Below, one piece after another: positions 8,676-19,273 of a stretch of DNA of 64,000 nt. Position 1 is the stretch's first letter. Each line of letters begins with the position of its first letter. Source of the DNA: Streptomyces corynorhini (GTDB lineage Bacteria; Actinomycetota; Actinomycetes; Streptomycetales; Streptomycetaceae); the NCBI RefSeq assembly GCF_003346515.1, contig NZ_QQNA01000006.1, forward strand, positions 1-64,000, given 5' to 3'. The notes beneath the pieces are model-generated. The model had not been told where the DNA came from. It made no database searches and saw nothing but the letters and a program-made list of their open reading frames with translations. Both the position numbers and the translations under genes were made by a program.

Positions 8676-9497
8676 CTATTCTTCCACGCCGTCCGGCCTG
8701 CGCCAAAATCGGCCGCCGGGCTCGGGCGACCAGCCCAGGATGGAGAGCGTCTCGCGGTCCTTCTTGTCGAAGACCGCCGGGTCGCAACGCTCGATCAGAT
8801 CCGGCCGGTTGAGCGCCGTACGGCGGAACGCCTCGTCCCGCCGCCACCGCGCGATCCGGCCGTGGTGGCCGCTGAGCAGGACACCGGGGATGCCCCGGCC
8901 GCGCCACTCGGGCGGCTTGGTGTAGACGGGCCCCTCCAGCAGATCGGCCATGGCGCCGGGGGCGAAGGAGTCGTCGCGGTGCGACTCGGCGTTGCCCAGG
9001 ACTCCGGGCAGCAGCCGGGCCACGGCCTCGGTGATCACGAGTACGGCCGCCTCGCCGCCCGCGAGCACATAGTCCCCGATGGAGACCTCCACGACCGGTA
9101 TCCGGGTCGCGTACTCCTCCACGACCCGGCGGTCGATGCCCTCGTAGCGGGCGGGCGCGAAGATCAGCCAGGGACGCCCGGACAGCTCGACGGCGAGTTC
9201 CTGGGTGAAGGGACGGCCGCTGGGGGTGGGGACGACCAGGACGGGGCCCCGGGCGCCCGTCTCGTACCCGTCGGCCAGCACCTCGTCCAGCGCCTCGCCC
9301 CAGGGCCCGGTCTTCATGACCATGCCGGGACCGCCGCCGTACGGGGTGTCGTCCACCGTGTTGTGCCGGTCGTGGGTCCAGCCCCGCAGGTCGTGCACCT
9401 GGACGTCGAGCCGGCCGCTGGCGCGGGCCTTGCCCACGAGCGAGACGTCCAGCGGGTCCAGATACTCCGGGAAGATCGTGACGACGTCGAGCCTCAT
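8676..9497 (-). CDS. trmD: tRNA (guanine37-N1)-methyltransferase TrmD
   Basis: 273 residues. It methylates G37 next to the anticodon, preventing frameshifting. The N-terminal SPOUT trefoil-knot domain begins [16 protein letters not shown] and shows [26 protein letters not shown] and [13 protein letters not shown] around the S-adenosylmethionine knot. The C-terminal domain carries [15 protein letters not shown] and the [14 protein letters not shown] stretch. The start overlaps the rimM stop by 4 bases. Downstream comes rplS, so this is the standard rpsP-rimM-trmD-rplS order. Confidence 0.96.
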   Translation of the reverse strand: MRLDVVTIFPEYLDPLDVSLVGKARASGRLDVQVHDLRGWTHDRHNTVDDTPYGGGPGMVMKTGPWGEALDEVLADGYETGARGPVLVVPTPSGRPFTQELAVELSGRPWLIFAPARYEGIDRRVVEEYATRIPVVEVSIGDYVLAGGEAAVLVITEAVARLLPGVLGNAESHRDDSFAPGAMADLLEGPVYTKPPEWRGRGIPGVLLSGHHGRIARWRRDEAFRRTALNRPDLIERCDPAVFDKKDRETLSILGWSPEPGGRFWRRPDGVEE

Positions 9498-10126
9498 CGG
9501 ACGCCGTCCTCGGCACGCCCGTCGCGCGCGGGCCCCTCGCCCGCGGGCACGTCGTCGGCGGGCACGTCGTCCGCGGGCACGTCGTCCGCGGGGCCCTCGC
9601 CCGCGGCGATCTCCGCGCGGTCGTCGATCAGTCCGGGCGGCGGGTCGATCACGGCCCGCTGCTCCTCCAGGTCGATCTCGGTGACGATCTCCTCGACGAA
9701 GGGGATCATCACCTCGCTGCCGTCGGGGCGCTCCACGATGAACAGGTCCTGCGAGGGCAGATGGGAGATCTCGGTGATCCGGCCGATCTCCGTACCGTCG
9801 GCCAGCACCACGTCGAGGTCCATCAGCTGATGGTCGTAGAACTCCTCCGGGTCCTCGGGGAGTTCCTCGGGGTCGATCTCGGCGATCAGCAGGATGTTGC
9901 GCAGCGCCTCGGCGCCGGTACGGTCGCGGACGCCCGCGAAGCGCAGCAGCAGCCTGCCGCTGTGCACCCGGCCGGTCTCGATCGTCAGCGGTCCGGCCGC
10001 GGCCGGCTCCGTGGCGAGTACGGCGCCCGGTCCGAGCCGCAGCTCGGGCTCGTCCGTCCGCACCTCGACGGTGACCTCACCCTTGATGCCATGAGCGCGG
10101 CCGATCCGCGCGACAACCAACTGCAC
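9494..10126 (-). CDS. rimM: 16S rRNA processing protein RimM
   Basis: 210 residues from a GTG at 10126, chosen because it gives the family N-terminus ([17 protein letters not shown]) and has AAGGAG 9 bases upstream; the frame is open further but without a binding site. RimM helps assemble the 30S head by binding S19. The N-terminal RimM barrel and the PRC-barrel ([42 protein letters not shown]) are complete by about residue 170. The remaining ~40 residues are an acidic low-complexity tail with three tandem 5-residue units (ADDVP) encoded by a 15-base repeat at 9543-9587. The stop overlaps trmD by 4 bases. Confidence 0.95.
   Translation of the reverse strand: MQLVVARIGRAHGIKGEVTVEVRTDEPELRLGPGAVLATEPAAAGPLTIETGRVHSGRLLLRFAGVRDRTGAEALRNILLIAEIDPEELPEDPEEFYDHQLMDLDVVLADGTEIGRITEISHLPSQDLFIVERPDGSEVMIPFVEEIVTEIDLEEQRAVIDPPPGLIDDRAEIAAGEGPADDVPADDVPADDVPAGEGPARDGRAEDGVR
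9543..9602. repeat. 15-base tandem repeat in the rimM tail
   Basis: Three near-identical copies of a 15-base unit (GCGGGCACGTCGTCC on the plus strand, first copy ending in G) at 9543-9557, 9558-9572 and 9573-9587, followed by a degenerate fourth copy to 9602. It encodes ADDVP units in the C-terminal tail of RimM, beyond the conserved domains. The length is a multiple of three, so copy number can change without a frameshift. Confidence 0.85.
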
Positions 10127-10243
10127 GCTGCGCTGCTCCTTGGTGGTTCCTCGAATGTGGCGGCCGGTGTCAGCGCCGGAAACGGACACGGGCCGGGGAG
10201 GGCCGCCGTGGCCTTCCCCGGCCCGAGCCGGTGTTCAGCTGTG

Positions 10244-10483
10244 TCAGCGGACCTGGTCCACGTCGACGAGGTCGACGCGGATGCCGCGGCCGCCGATGGC
10301 GCCCACGACCGTCCGCAGAGCACGTGCGGTGCGACCGTTGCGGCCGATCACCTTGCCGAGGTCGTCGGGGTGCACCCGGACCTCCAGCACCCGGCCACGC
10401 CGCAGATTGCGCGAGGCGACCTGCACGTCGTCCGGGTTGTCGACGATGCCCTTCACGAGGTGCTCAAGAGCCTCCTCGAGCAT
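10244..10483 (-). CDS. khpA: KH-domain RNA-binding protein KhpA
   Basis: 79 residues, essentially one KH domain: MLEEALEHLVKGIVDNPDDV, then VRVHPDDLGKVIGRNGRTARALRTVV with the GxxG loop GRNG. This is the YlqC/KhpA family encoded between rpsP and rimM in many Gram-positives. KhpA works as a small RNA-binding protein, often with KhpB, affecting cell division and RNA stability in firmicutes; its role here is inference. It starts 2 bases after the rpsP stop, so the genes are co-transcribed. A 117-base gap separates it from the rimM start. Confidence 0.93.
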   Translation of the reverse strand: MLEEALEHLVKGIVDNPDDVQVASRNLRRGRVLEVRVHPDDLGKVIGRNGRTARALRTVVGAIGGRGIRVDLVDVDQVR

Positions 10484-10485
10484 GC

Positions 10486-10923
10486 TCAGGCCTCGGTCGA
10501 CTCGGCGGCGGCCGGGGTCTCGGCCTCGTCCGCCTTCTTGTCGGCCTTCTTCGCCTTCGGGGTGATGGCCTCACCCTTCGGCTCGTCGCCGTCCTTCGTG
10601 AGCGCCTCGAAGAGGGCCCGCTTGTCGGCCTTCGGCTCCGGCTGGAGCAGCGGCGCGGGGGCCGGCAGGCCCTTGTGCGCCTGCCAGTCACCGGTGAGCT
10701 TCAGGATCGCGAGAACCGGCTCGGTCGGCTGGGCGCCGACGGACAGCCAGTAACGCGCGCGGTCCGAGTCGACCTCGATCCGCGAGGGGTTCTGCACCGG
10801 GTGGTACAGGCCGATCTCCTCGATGGCCCGGCCGTCACGGCGGGTCCGGGAGTCGGCGACGATGATGCGGTAGTGAGGCGAACGGATCTTGCCCAGACGC
10901 TTCAGCTTGATCTTGACTGCCAC
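10486..10923 (-). CDS. rpsP: 30S ribosomal protein S16
   Basis: 145 residues from the GTG at 10923, giving the normal N-terminus [19 protein letters not shown], with GGAG 11-14 bases upstream. The conserved S16 core ([37 protein letters not shown]) is complete by about residue 80. The rest is a Lys/Glu/Ala-rich tail ([12 protein letters not shown]) of the kind seen in actinobacterial S16 proteins, about 60 residues longer than E. coli S16. It is the first gene of the rpsP-khpA-rimM-trmD-rplS run; its promoter should lie in 10924-11119. Confidence 0.95.
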   Translation of the reverse strand: MAVKIKLKRLGKIRSPHYRIIVADSRTRRDGRAIEEIGLYHPVQNPSRIEVDSDRARYWLSVGAQPTEPVLAILKLTGDWQAHKGLPAPAPLLQPEPKADKRALFEALTKDGDEPKGEAITPKAKKADKKADEAETPAAAESTEA

Positions 10924-11119
10924 TGGAGTGGTGTCTCCTGGTCTTGACGTGGTTGGGCACACCGGGATGCCGCGTGGGGTTGCGGTACCCGATCCGCCCG
11001 ATGGACGCGTCAGCCGGAGGAGAGAGGGGTCCTGTGCGACTGTCGAGTACAGCTGGCCATTCTGCCACACCCGGCGCCGGGGGCGGACCCGGCCCCGGGC
11101 GGGGCTGAACGGCGGTCGC

Positions 11120-11713
11120 TCAACTCGCGGCGGCGACCGCTTCCGGGATACGGAAGGGCTTGCCGCAGCCGCCGCAGACGATCGGCGCCTGGGCGAGGAC
11201 CGACGGGACGACCCGTACGTTCCGCCCGCAGTCGCAGACCGCCTTGACGCGCACCCCTCCGCCGGAGGAGCCGTGCCGGGCGGCCGGGCCGCGGAAACTG
11301 CGTTTGGTGTCGGCGGCCGTCGCGACGGTGTGCGCCTTGAGGGCGCGCTGGAGCCGTTCGATGGTCGGGCGGTAGCGGCGCTTGGCCTCGGGGCTGAGCG
11401 AGACCAGCGAGAAACCGCTGCTGGGATGCGGTTCGTCGGGGTGGTCGAGGCCCATCTCCTCGGCGATCGCCAGGAATCGGCGGTTGTGGTAGCGGCCCGC
11501 GCGGGAGGTGTCGCGGACTCCTCTGGCCGCGGCGATGCCGTGGACCGCTTCGTGAAGCAGTCGTTCGAAGGAAAGCTCGGCGCCGCAGGCGGACGACGAC
11601 TCTCCGATCAGGGACTCTGGCGCGGCTAGATCCGGCAGCTCGGGGTGGGACCGCTGAATGTCGGCCCACGCCTGCGCCAGCTCTGCGGCGAGAACAGGTG
11701 GTGTCGTGCTCAC
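11120..11713 (-). CDS. SprT-like zinc-metalloprotease-fold protein
   Basis: 197 residues from a GTG. Visible signals: a metal-binding HEAVH (residues 54-58) in [15 protein letters not shown], followed 18 residues later by RYHNRRF (H76, N77), an arrangement typical of SprT-like/Spartan-type domains. At the C-terminus is a zinc ribbon with C160, C162, C180 and C183 ([14 protein letters not shown]). Spartan-family proteases cleave DNA-protein crosslinks; whether this protein does so is inference. It lies upstream of rpsP on the same strand with a 196-base gap and appears single. It resembles a conserved, uncharacterised Streptomyces protein at this locus. Confidence 0.75.
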   Translation of the reverse strand: MSTTPPVLAAELAQAWADIQRSHPELPDLAAPESLIGESSSACGAELSFERLLHEAVHGIAAARGVRDTSRAGRYHNRRFLAIAEEMGLDHPDEPHPSSGFSLVSLSPEAKRRYRPTIERLQRALKAHTVATAADTKRSFRGPAARHGSSGGGVRVKAVCDCGRNVRVVPSVLAQAPIVCGGCGKPFRIPEAVAAAS

Positions 11714-12375
11714 GTCGTGAACAACGAGCCGGAAGCCTCCCGGGTTCCATTACGGGGCATCCCAAATAATTTGCACGTACCCGTCAGTTGCCGTTGATGC
11801 GTCCTGACGAGGGCGGGTGCGTCGATCTGCGGAGAAAGCCTCGCAGCCCGTCGCAAGCCGGTACGTAGCGCCGGGTACGCAGCAGCGCGTAGACGATCTA
11901 CGTCCGGCGGTGCCGGCGGACCGTTCGGCGGGCGCGGCACGGCAACGGCGCCGCACGGCCGCACGGCCCGCGCGCGGCACGGCGCCCGACGGCGACAGTA
12001 CCGGGGGCGGCGCCCGCTTTGCGCACCGCCCCGCCCCGCGACACCCGGTCCCGGACCGGTTCACGGCATGTCGATCCTCACCCATTTGGCCTATTTCCAT
12101 CGGGCTGGGGAGCGACTCCGGAGGCCCGGTCCCCCGACCTCGGCACTTTCGATCCCCCGAGCCGGACACCACACCCGGGGCGGCGGGAACCGGCCATTCT
12201 CCAGGGGGCGCGCTCCCGGAGCGCGCCCCCATGACGCCCGCCGGGCCCGGTCATCCACTGGACGCGGGCACGGATGGGGAGTTCTCTGGCTTACGGGGGG
12301 ACTGAGCGCGTACGTACACGGGGGGCCGGCACGGCAGGCACGGCCAACACCTCTCGGCGGATTGGGGCGCTATCC
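11714..12375. other. Intergenic region with a strong hairpin, no gene seen
   Basis: About 660 bases between two divergently oriented genes (SprT-like protein, minus; methyltransferase, plus). Open frames here lack family features and ribosome binding sites. The left part (11730-11800) is relatively AT-rich and could hold the promoter of the SprT-like gene. A perfect 12-base inverted repeat with a 3-base loop lies at 12204-12230 (GGGGGCGCGCTC and its complement), about 145 bases before the methyltransferase start. Nothing else is supported. Confidence 0.5.
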
Positions 12376-13260
12376 ATGACACGTACGCTCACCCAGCACG
12401 ATCAGCGGCCGTCGAACGCGGCTCCGGCGGCTCCGGTGCCCGGCGCGGACGCCGGCGGACGGGCCAGGGACTGGGCCGAGATCCAGGAACGCATGCTGGT
12501 CCCGCTCTACGAAGCGGTGTACGAACGCCTGGAGGTGCGCGCCGGGACCCGGGTGCTCGGCCTCGGCTGCGGCACCGGTCTGGCGCTGCTGCTCGCCACC
12601 ACCCGGGGCGCGCGCGTGACCGGCGTCGACTCCGACACGGCACGGCTCGCGCTGGCCCGGGAGCGGCTGGCCGCGAGCGCGGACCACGAGAGCGCCGCCG
12701 CGCCCGCCGAGGGCGCCGGGACGCTGCTGCCCGAGGAGCGCATGGCCGACGCCGGTACGGAGCCGGGGCGTGCGCCGTACGACCTGATCACCGCGTTCCA
12801 GCCGATCGGCAGCGCGGCGGACGACGTACGGGAGCTGACACCGGCCCTGCGCACGGCCATCCCGCTGGCCGGGCACGGCACCCCGGTGGTGCTGGCCGGC
12901 TGGGGGCCGCCCGAGCGGTGCGCCACGGACGCGGTGCTGCGGGTCGCGGGCCGGTTGACCGACCGGCTGCGCAAGGGCGGCTGGCGCCCGGCGCACCGGG
13001 ACGACCTGGAGGAGGTCGCGGCGCGCGCCGGTCTGCGGCCGGACGGGTCGGGCCGGGTGGCGTGCCCCTTCGGGTACGCGGATCAGGACAGCGCCGTACG
13101 GGGGCTGCTGTCGACCGGGGTGTTCGACGGGGCGATCCGGGCGACGGACCGGCGGCAGGTGGAGAAGGAGATCGGCGAGGCGCTCCATCCCCATCTGCGG
13201 CGGGACGGAACGGTGTGGATGCCCAATGTCTTCCGGTATCTGATCGCCAGAACGCCCTGA
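12376..13260 (+). CDS. SAM-dependent methyltransferase
   Basis: 294 residues from the ATG at 12376; the frame is open upstream but the extension has no family character. Motif I is VLGLGCGTGLALLLA (about residues 60-74), followed by VTGVDSDTARLALARERL with the acidic residue that binds the cosubstrate ribose. Later come YDLITAFQPIGSA and a terminal KEIGEALHPHLRRDGTVWMPNVFRYLIARTP. It fits class I methyltransferases of the UbiE/COQ5-like type; the substrate is unknown. The gene stands alone, convergent with ffh, with a long leader. A G-rich stretch lies upstream but no clean ribosome binding site is seen. Confidence 0.8.
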   Translation: MTRTLTQHDQRPSNAAPAAPVPGADAGGRARDWAEIQERMLVPLYEAVYERLEVRAGTRVLGLGCGTGLALLLATTRGARVTGVDSDTARLALARERLAASADHESAAAPAEGAGTLLPEERMADAGTEPGRAPYDLITAFQPIGSAADDVRELTPALRTAIPLAGHGTPVVLAGWGPPERCATDAVLRVAGRLTDRLRKGGWRPAHRDDLEEVAARAGLRPDGSGRVACPFGYADQDSAVRGLLSTGVFDGAIRATDRRQVEKEIGEALHPHLRRDGTVWMPNVFRYLIARTP

Positions 13261-13304
13261 CGCGAGCGCGCCGAAGGGCTTCTGGGGGCCGCCGGAAGCA
13301 CGGA

Positions 13305-13328
13305 GGCCCCCACCCGGAGGCGGGGGCC
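13305..13328. terminator. Hairpin between convergent methyltransferase and ffh genes
   Basis: Inverted repeat GGCCCCC (13305-13311) with GGGGGCC (13322-13328) around a 10-base loop, placed 45 bases after the methyltransferase stop and 95 bases after the end of ffh on the other strand. No T-run follows, as is usual for high-GC actinobacteria. Probably a shared terminator. Confidence 0.5.
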
Positions 13329-13423
13329 CGTTCCGGCTCGGACCGTACGACGCGGTGCGCTACGAGCGCGGTTGCGGCACGAAGCGGTGCGGTACGGAGC
13401 GACGCGGTGCGGTGCGGGACCGC

Positions 13424-14962
13424 TCAGCCCATGAACTTCTTGAACTCGTCCGGCAGTTCGAAGGACTTGTCCGGCTCCGCCGCCGGCAGAGCGCCGCCCT
13501 CCGCGCGGCGTGCCGCCGCGGCCTGCTCCTCGGCCTTGCGCTTCATCGGGTTGCCGGAGCGCTGCTTGCCCTTCGCCTGCTTCGTCTTCTTCTTCGCGCG
13601 GCCGGGGCCGCCGCCCATGCCCGGGATGCCGGGCATGCCCGGCATCCCGCCGCCCTGCGCCATCTTGGACATCATCTTGCGGGCGTCGAAGAAGCGCTCC
13701 ACGAGGTTCTTCACGGCGCTGACCTCGACGCCGGAACCACGGGCGATACGGGCCCGGCGCGAGCCGTTGATGATGACCGGGTCCTGGCGCTCGGCCGGGG
13801 TCATCGACTTGATGATCGCGGCGGTGCGGTCCACGTCCTTCTCGTCGATGTTGTTGATCTGGTCCTTGATCTGCCCCATGCCGGGCAGCATGCCGAGCAG
13901 CTTGGAGATGGAGCCCATCTTCCTGACCTGCTCCATCTGCGCCAGGAAGTCGTCCAGGGTGAAGTCCTTGCCACCCTTGCTGCTCGCCAGCTTGGAGGCC
14001 ATCTTCTCGGCCTCGGCCTGGCTGAACGTCTTCTCGGCCTGCTCGATCAGGGTGAGCAGGTCACCCATGTCGAGGATGCGGGAGGCCATGCGGTCCGGGT
14101 GGAACGCGTCGAACTCGTCGAGCTTCTCGCCGTTGGAGGCGAACATGATCTGCTTGCCGGTGACGTGCGCGATCGAGAGGGCCGCGCCGCCCCTGGCGTC
14201 ACCGTCGAGCTTGGAGAGCACGACGCCGTCGAAGCCGACGCCGTCGCGGAACGCCTCCGCCGTGTTGACGGCGTCCTGGCCGATCATCGCGTCGACGACG
14301 AAGAGGACCTCGTCGGGGCTGACGGCGTCGCGGATGTCCGCGGCCTGCGTCATCAGCTCCTGGTCGATGCCGAGCCGGCCGGCCGTGTCGACGACGACGA
14401 CGTCGTACTGCTTGGTCCTGGCGTACTCGATCGAGTCCTTGGCGACCTTGACCGGGTCGCCGACGCCGTTGCCGGGCTCGGGGGCGTAGACGGCGACACC
14501 GGCGCGGTCGGCGACCACGGAGAGCTGGGTGACGGCGTTGGGACGCTGGAGGTCACAGGCGACGAGCAGCGGGGTGTGGCCCTGGCCCTTGAGCCAGAGG
14601 CCGAGCTTTCCGGCGAGGGTGGTCTTACCGGCGCCCTGGAGACCGGCGAGCATGATCACGGTGGGCGGCTGCTTGGCGAAGCGCAGGACGCGGGTCTCGC
14701 CGCCGAGGATGCCGATCAGCTCATCGTTGACGATCTTGATGACCTGCTGGGCGGGGTTCAGCGCCTGGGAGACCTCGGCGCCGGCCGCGCGCTCCTTGAC
14801 CTTCGCGATGAAGGCGCGGACGACGGGCAGCGCCACGTCGGCTTCGAGCAGGGCGATGCGGATCTCGCGGGCCGTGGCGTCGATGTCCTCCGGGCTGAGG
14901 CGCCCTTTGCCCCGGAGGCTCTTGAACGTGGCTGCGAGGCGGTCGGAGAGAGTATCGAACAC
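13424..14962 (-). CDS. ffh: Signal recognition particle protein Ffh (SRP54)
   Basis: 512 residues from the GTG at 14962, chosen for the family N-terminus FDTLSDRLAATFKSLRGKG; GAGG lies about 14 bases upstream. Ffh binds signal sequences on the ribosome with 4.5S RNA and docks with FtsY (encoded at 22398-23600). N domain: residues 1-90. G domain: GLQGAGKTTLAGKLG (P-loop, ~104-118), DTAGRLGID, SKLDGDARGG. The methionine-rich M domain contains FLAQMEQVRKMGSISKLLGMLPGM and a second GMPGMPGIPGMGGG run. The last ~40 residues are a Lys/Ala-rich tail. It is preceded by glnD with a 198-base gap, which probably holds its promoter. Confidence 0.96.
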   Translation of the reverse strand: MFDTLSDRLAATFKSLRGKGRLSPEDIDATAREIRIALLEADVALPVVRAFIAKVKERAAGAEVSQALNPAQQVIKIVNDELIGILGGETRVLRFAKQPPTVIMLAGLQGAGKTTLAGKLGLWLKGQGHTPLLVACDLQRPNAVTQLSVVADRAGVAVYAPEPGNGVGDPVKVAKDSIEYARTKQYDVVVVDTAGRLGIDQELMTQAADIRDAVSPDEVLFVVDAMIGQDAVNTAEAFRDGVGFDGVVLSKLDGDARGGAALSIAHVTGKQIMFASNGEKLDEFDAFHPDRMASRILDMGDLLTLIEQAEKTFSQAEAEKMASKLASSKGGKDFTLDDFLAQMEQVRKMGSISKLLGMLPGMGQIKDQINNIDEKDVDRTAAIIKSMTPAERQDPVIINGSRRARIARGSGVEVSAVKNLVERFFDARKMMSKMAQGGGMPGMPGIPGMGGGPGRAKKKTKQAKGKQRSGNPMKRKAEEQAAAARRAEGGALPAAEPDKSFELPDEFKKFMG

Positions 14963-15160
14963 GGCGGTCGCGAATCCTCGGTGTCGGGAGCGGGTGGGGG
15001 CCGGCGCCGCGTGGTGCGGGACAGACCGTCCCCCAGGGTATCCGGCCGCGCGCGGTGCGGTCTGCCCCGTGGGTGGGTGGAGCCGCTGCGGGCCGCTGCG
15101 GCGGGGCACGGCGGCGCCGCCCCCGGCCGCGAGGACCGCCCCGCGCGAAGCGGTCCGGGG

Positions 15161-17632
15161 TCAGCCGCGCAGCGCCGTCTCGACCGCCTCCGCCAGCTCG
15201 GCGGCGGCCGCCGCGGGCAGCGGGCGGCCCCGCTCCGTGGTGACGTAGAAGGCGTCGACGGCGTTGGCGCCCAGCGTGGAGACGTGCGCGCTGCGCACCC
15301 GTACCGCCGCGGTCTCCAGCGCGTGGCCGATGCGGTGCAGCAGCCCCGGGGCGTCCTGGGCGCGCACCTCGATGACGGTGGCGTGCCGGGAGGCCGTCGG
15401 GGCGACCGTGACGCGCGGCGGCGGGGCCTGCACGCCCCGGCGGCGCGGGTAGGCGGCCTCGCGCTCGGCGAGCCTGGCGCGGATGTCCAGGGAGCCGTCC
15501 AGGGCGCGTACGAGATCGGCGCGGAGCCGGGCCGCCTGGGGCAGCGAGCCGTAGGCGGCGGCCACCCGCCAGCTCAGCAGCAGCACTTCTGAGGTGCCCA
15601 GCTCGGTGGGGAGTTCGACGGCGCGCAGATCGGCGGCCCGTACGGTGAGCCGGTGCAGGGCGAGCACTCCGGCGGCCGCGGGCAGGACGCCCGGCCGGTC
15701 GGGCAGCGCGATGAGCAGCTCGACGCCGACCGGTTCCGGCGCGCTGTCCGGTCCCTCGCCGTCCGCGGCCCCGTCCCTCGGGGGCTCCGTCTGGGCGTGC
15801 AGCGCCAGGACGGGGCCGCCGGTGCGCAGCGCCTCGACGGCGAGGCGCTCCTGTTCCGCGCTGGGCGCGGCGGGCTCCGGCTCCGCGGCGTCGTCGCCCA
15901 CGAGGACGGCGGCCACCCGCGCGACGAGGTCGGCGACGAGCGAGGCACGCCAGGACGACCAGGCGGCGGGCCCGGTGGCGAGGGCGTCGGCCTCGGTGAG
16001 GGCGTGCAGGAGTTCCAGCGTGGTGAGGGAGCCGACGCGGGCGGCGACCGAGCCGACGGTGGCGGGGTCGTCCAGGTCGCGCCTGGTCGCCGTGTCGATC
16101 AGCAGCAGGTGGTGGCGGACCACGGTGGCGACGACGGCCATGTCCTCGCGGTCGAAGCCGATCCGGGCGGCGACGTCGCGGGCGATGACCTCGCCCGCCA
16201 CGGAGTGGTCGCCGGGCCAGCCCTTGCCGATGTCGTGCAGCAGGGCGCAGACGAGCAGCAGGTCGGGGCGGCTGACGCGGCGGGTCAGCGAGGACGCCCG
16301 GACGGCCGTCTCGACGAGGTGCCGGTCGACGGTCCAGGTGTGGACGGGGTTGCGCTGAGGGCGGCAGCGGACCCGCTCCCAGTCCGGCAGCAGCCCGCTG
16401 ATCAGCCCCTCGGCTTCGAGCGCCTCCCAGACGGGGACGGTCGGCTCGCCGGCGCCGAGCAGCGTGACGAGTTCCTCGCGGGCCTCGGCGGGCCAGGGCA
16501 CCGGCAGCGGTGTGGCGGTGGCGGCGAGCCGGCGTACGGCGTGCAGCGAGATCGGCAGCCCGGCCTGCGCGGCGGCGGCCGCGGCGCGCAGCGGCAGCAC
16601 GGGGTCGCGCTCGGGCCGCGCGGTGCGGGCGAGGACGACCTCGCCGTCCTGTTCGACGACGCCTTCGGCGAGCGGGGTGCGGTCGGGGACGGGTTTGCCG
16701 CCGAGCATGGCGCGCAGCCGGGGGCGTACGGCCCGGGAGCGCAGCACCCGGTTCACCTCGCGCCAGGTGACGTCGGAGGCGTACGAGACGGTGCGCGCGG
16801 CCTCGTAGACCTGGCGCAGCAGGGCGTCCGCGTCGAGGAGGCCGAGTTCGGTGGCGACGCTGTCCTGTTCCTGGAGGGCGAGCCGGTCGGTGGCCCGGCC
16901 GGTGGTCAGGTGCAGGGCGTCGCGGGCGTCGAGGAGGCGGCGGCGGGCGTCGGCGAGTCCTTCGCGGGGCGCGTCGGCGAGCCAGGAGGCGGCGACGGCG
17001 CGCAGCGCGGTGGCGTCGCGCAGGCCGCCCCTGGCCTCCTTGAGGTCGGGTTCGAGCAGGAACTGCAGCTCGCCCTGGCGCTCCGCGCGTTCCCGGCAGA
17101 GTTCGTCCAGGGCGGGGAGGCGTCTGGCGGCGGTGTTGCGCCAGTCGGCGAGGATCGCGGTGCGTACGCCGGTGACGAGGCCGAGATCGCCTGCGACATG
17201 CCGGGCGTCGAGGAGTCCGAGCTGCACCTTGAGGTCGTCGGCGGCGGCCTTGCGCACGTCGGCGGGGGTGCGTACGGAGTGGTCGAGGGCGAGGCCGAGG
17301 TCCCAGACCGGGTACCAGACCCGGTCGGCGAGGGCCGCGACGGCGGCCGGGGCCGACTTGCCGTCGTGCAGGAGCAGCAGGTCGAGGTCGCTGCGCGGGG
17401 ACAGCTCGCCGCGTCCGTAGCCGCCGACGGCGACGAGGGCGGCGCCCTGGACCGAGGTCTCCCGGGCGGCGGTGGTGAACAGCGCGTTCAGCCAGTCGTC
17501 GGTGAGCCGGGCGAGTCCGGCACGGCGCGGCGGCCCGGACCGCGCCTTCTCCTGGAGGAGGCGCAGCCGGGCCGCCGCGTAACCGCTGGGTCCCGAGTCT
17601 GTCTGTTCGGTCGTCTCTTCGAGGCTCGTCAC
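15161..17632 (-). CDS. glnD: PII uridylyl/adenylyl-transferase GlnD
   Basis: 823 residues from the GTG at 17632 (GGGA about 9 bases upstream); the longer open frame would run through glnK. Domains in order: nucleotidyltransferase with GGYGRGELSPRSDLDLLLL (residues 70-88, the metal-binding Asp pair 82/84), an HD domain with LLVCALLHDIGKGWPGDHSVAG near residues 465-490, then two ACT domains (ELLIALPDRPGVLPAAAGVL and VIEVRAQDAPGLLHRIGHAL). In Streptomyces GlnD adenylylates GlnK rather than uridylylating it. It is the third gene of amtB-glnK-glnD, 16 bases after glnK. Confidence 0.95.
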   Translation of the reverse strand: MTSLEETTEQTDSGPSGYAAARLRLLQEKARSGPPRRAGLARLTDDWLNALFTTAARETSVQGAALVAVGGYGRGELSPRSDLDLLLLHDGKSAPAAVAALADRVWYPVWDLGLALDHSVRTPADVRKAAADDLKVQLGLLDARHVAGDLGLVTGVRTAILADWRNTAARRLPALDELCRERAERQGELQFLLEPDLKEARGGLRDATALRAVAASWLADAPREGLADARRRLLDARDALHLTTGRATDRLALQEQDSVATELGLLDADALLRQVYEAARTVSYASDVTWREVNRVLRSRAVRPRLRAMLGGKPVPDRTPLAEGVVEQDGEVVLARTARPERDPVLPLRAAAAAAQAGLPISLHAVRRLAATATPLPVPWPAEAREELVTLLGAGEPTVPVWEALEAEGLISGLLPDWERVRCRPQRNPVHTWTVDRHLVETAVRASSLTRRVSRPDLLLVCALLHDIGKGWPGDHSVAGEVIARDVAARIGFDREDMAVVATVVRHHLLLIDTATRRDLDDPATVGSVAARVGSLTTLELLHALTEADALATGPAAWSSWRASLVADLVARVAAVLVGDDAAEPEPAAPSAEQERLAVEALRTGGPVLALHAQTEPPRDGAADGEGPDSAPEPVGVELLIALPDRPGVLPAAAGVLALHRLTVRAADLRAVELPTELGTSEVLLLSWRVAAAYGSLPQAARLRADLVRALDGSLDIRARLAEREAAYPRRRGVQAPPPRVTVAPTASRHATVIEVRAQDAPGLLHRIGHALETAAVRVRSAHVSTLGANAVDAFYVTTERGRPLPAAAAAELAEAVETALRG

Positions 17633-17648
17633 CCAGTCGTTCCCGTCT

Positions 17649-19273
<1,625 letters not shown>

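Noticed and set aside
9205..9684. Plus-strand frame with Arg/Ala repeats opposite trmD and rimM
   Set aside because: The apparent repeats are the reverse reading of the rimM tail repeat; no other support.
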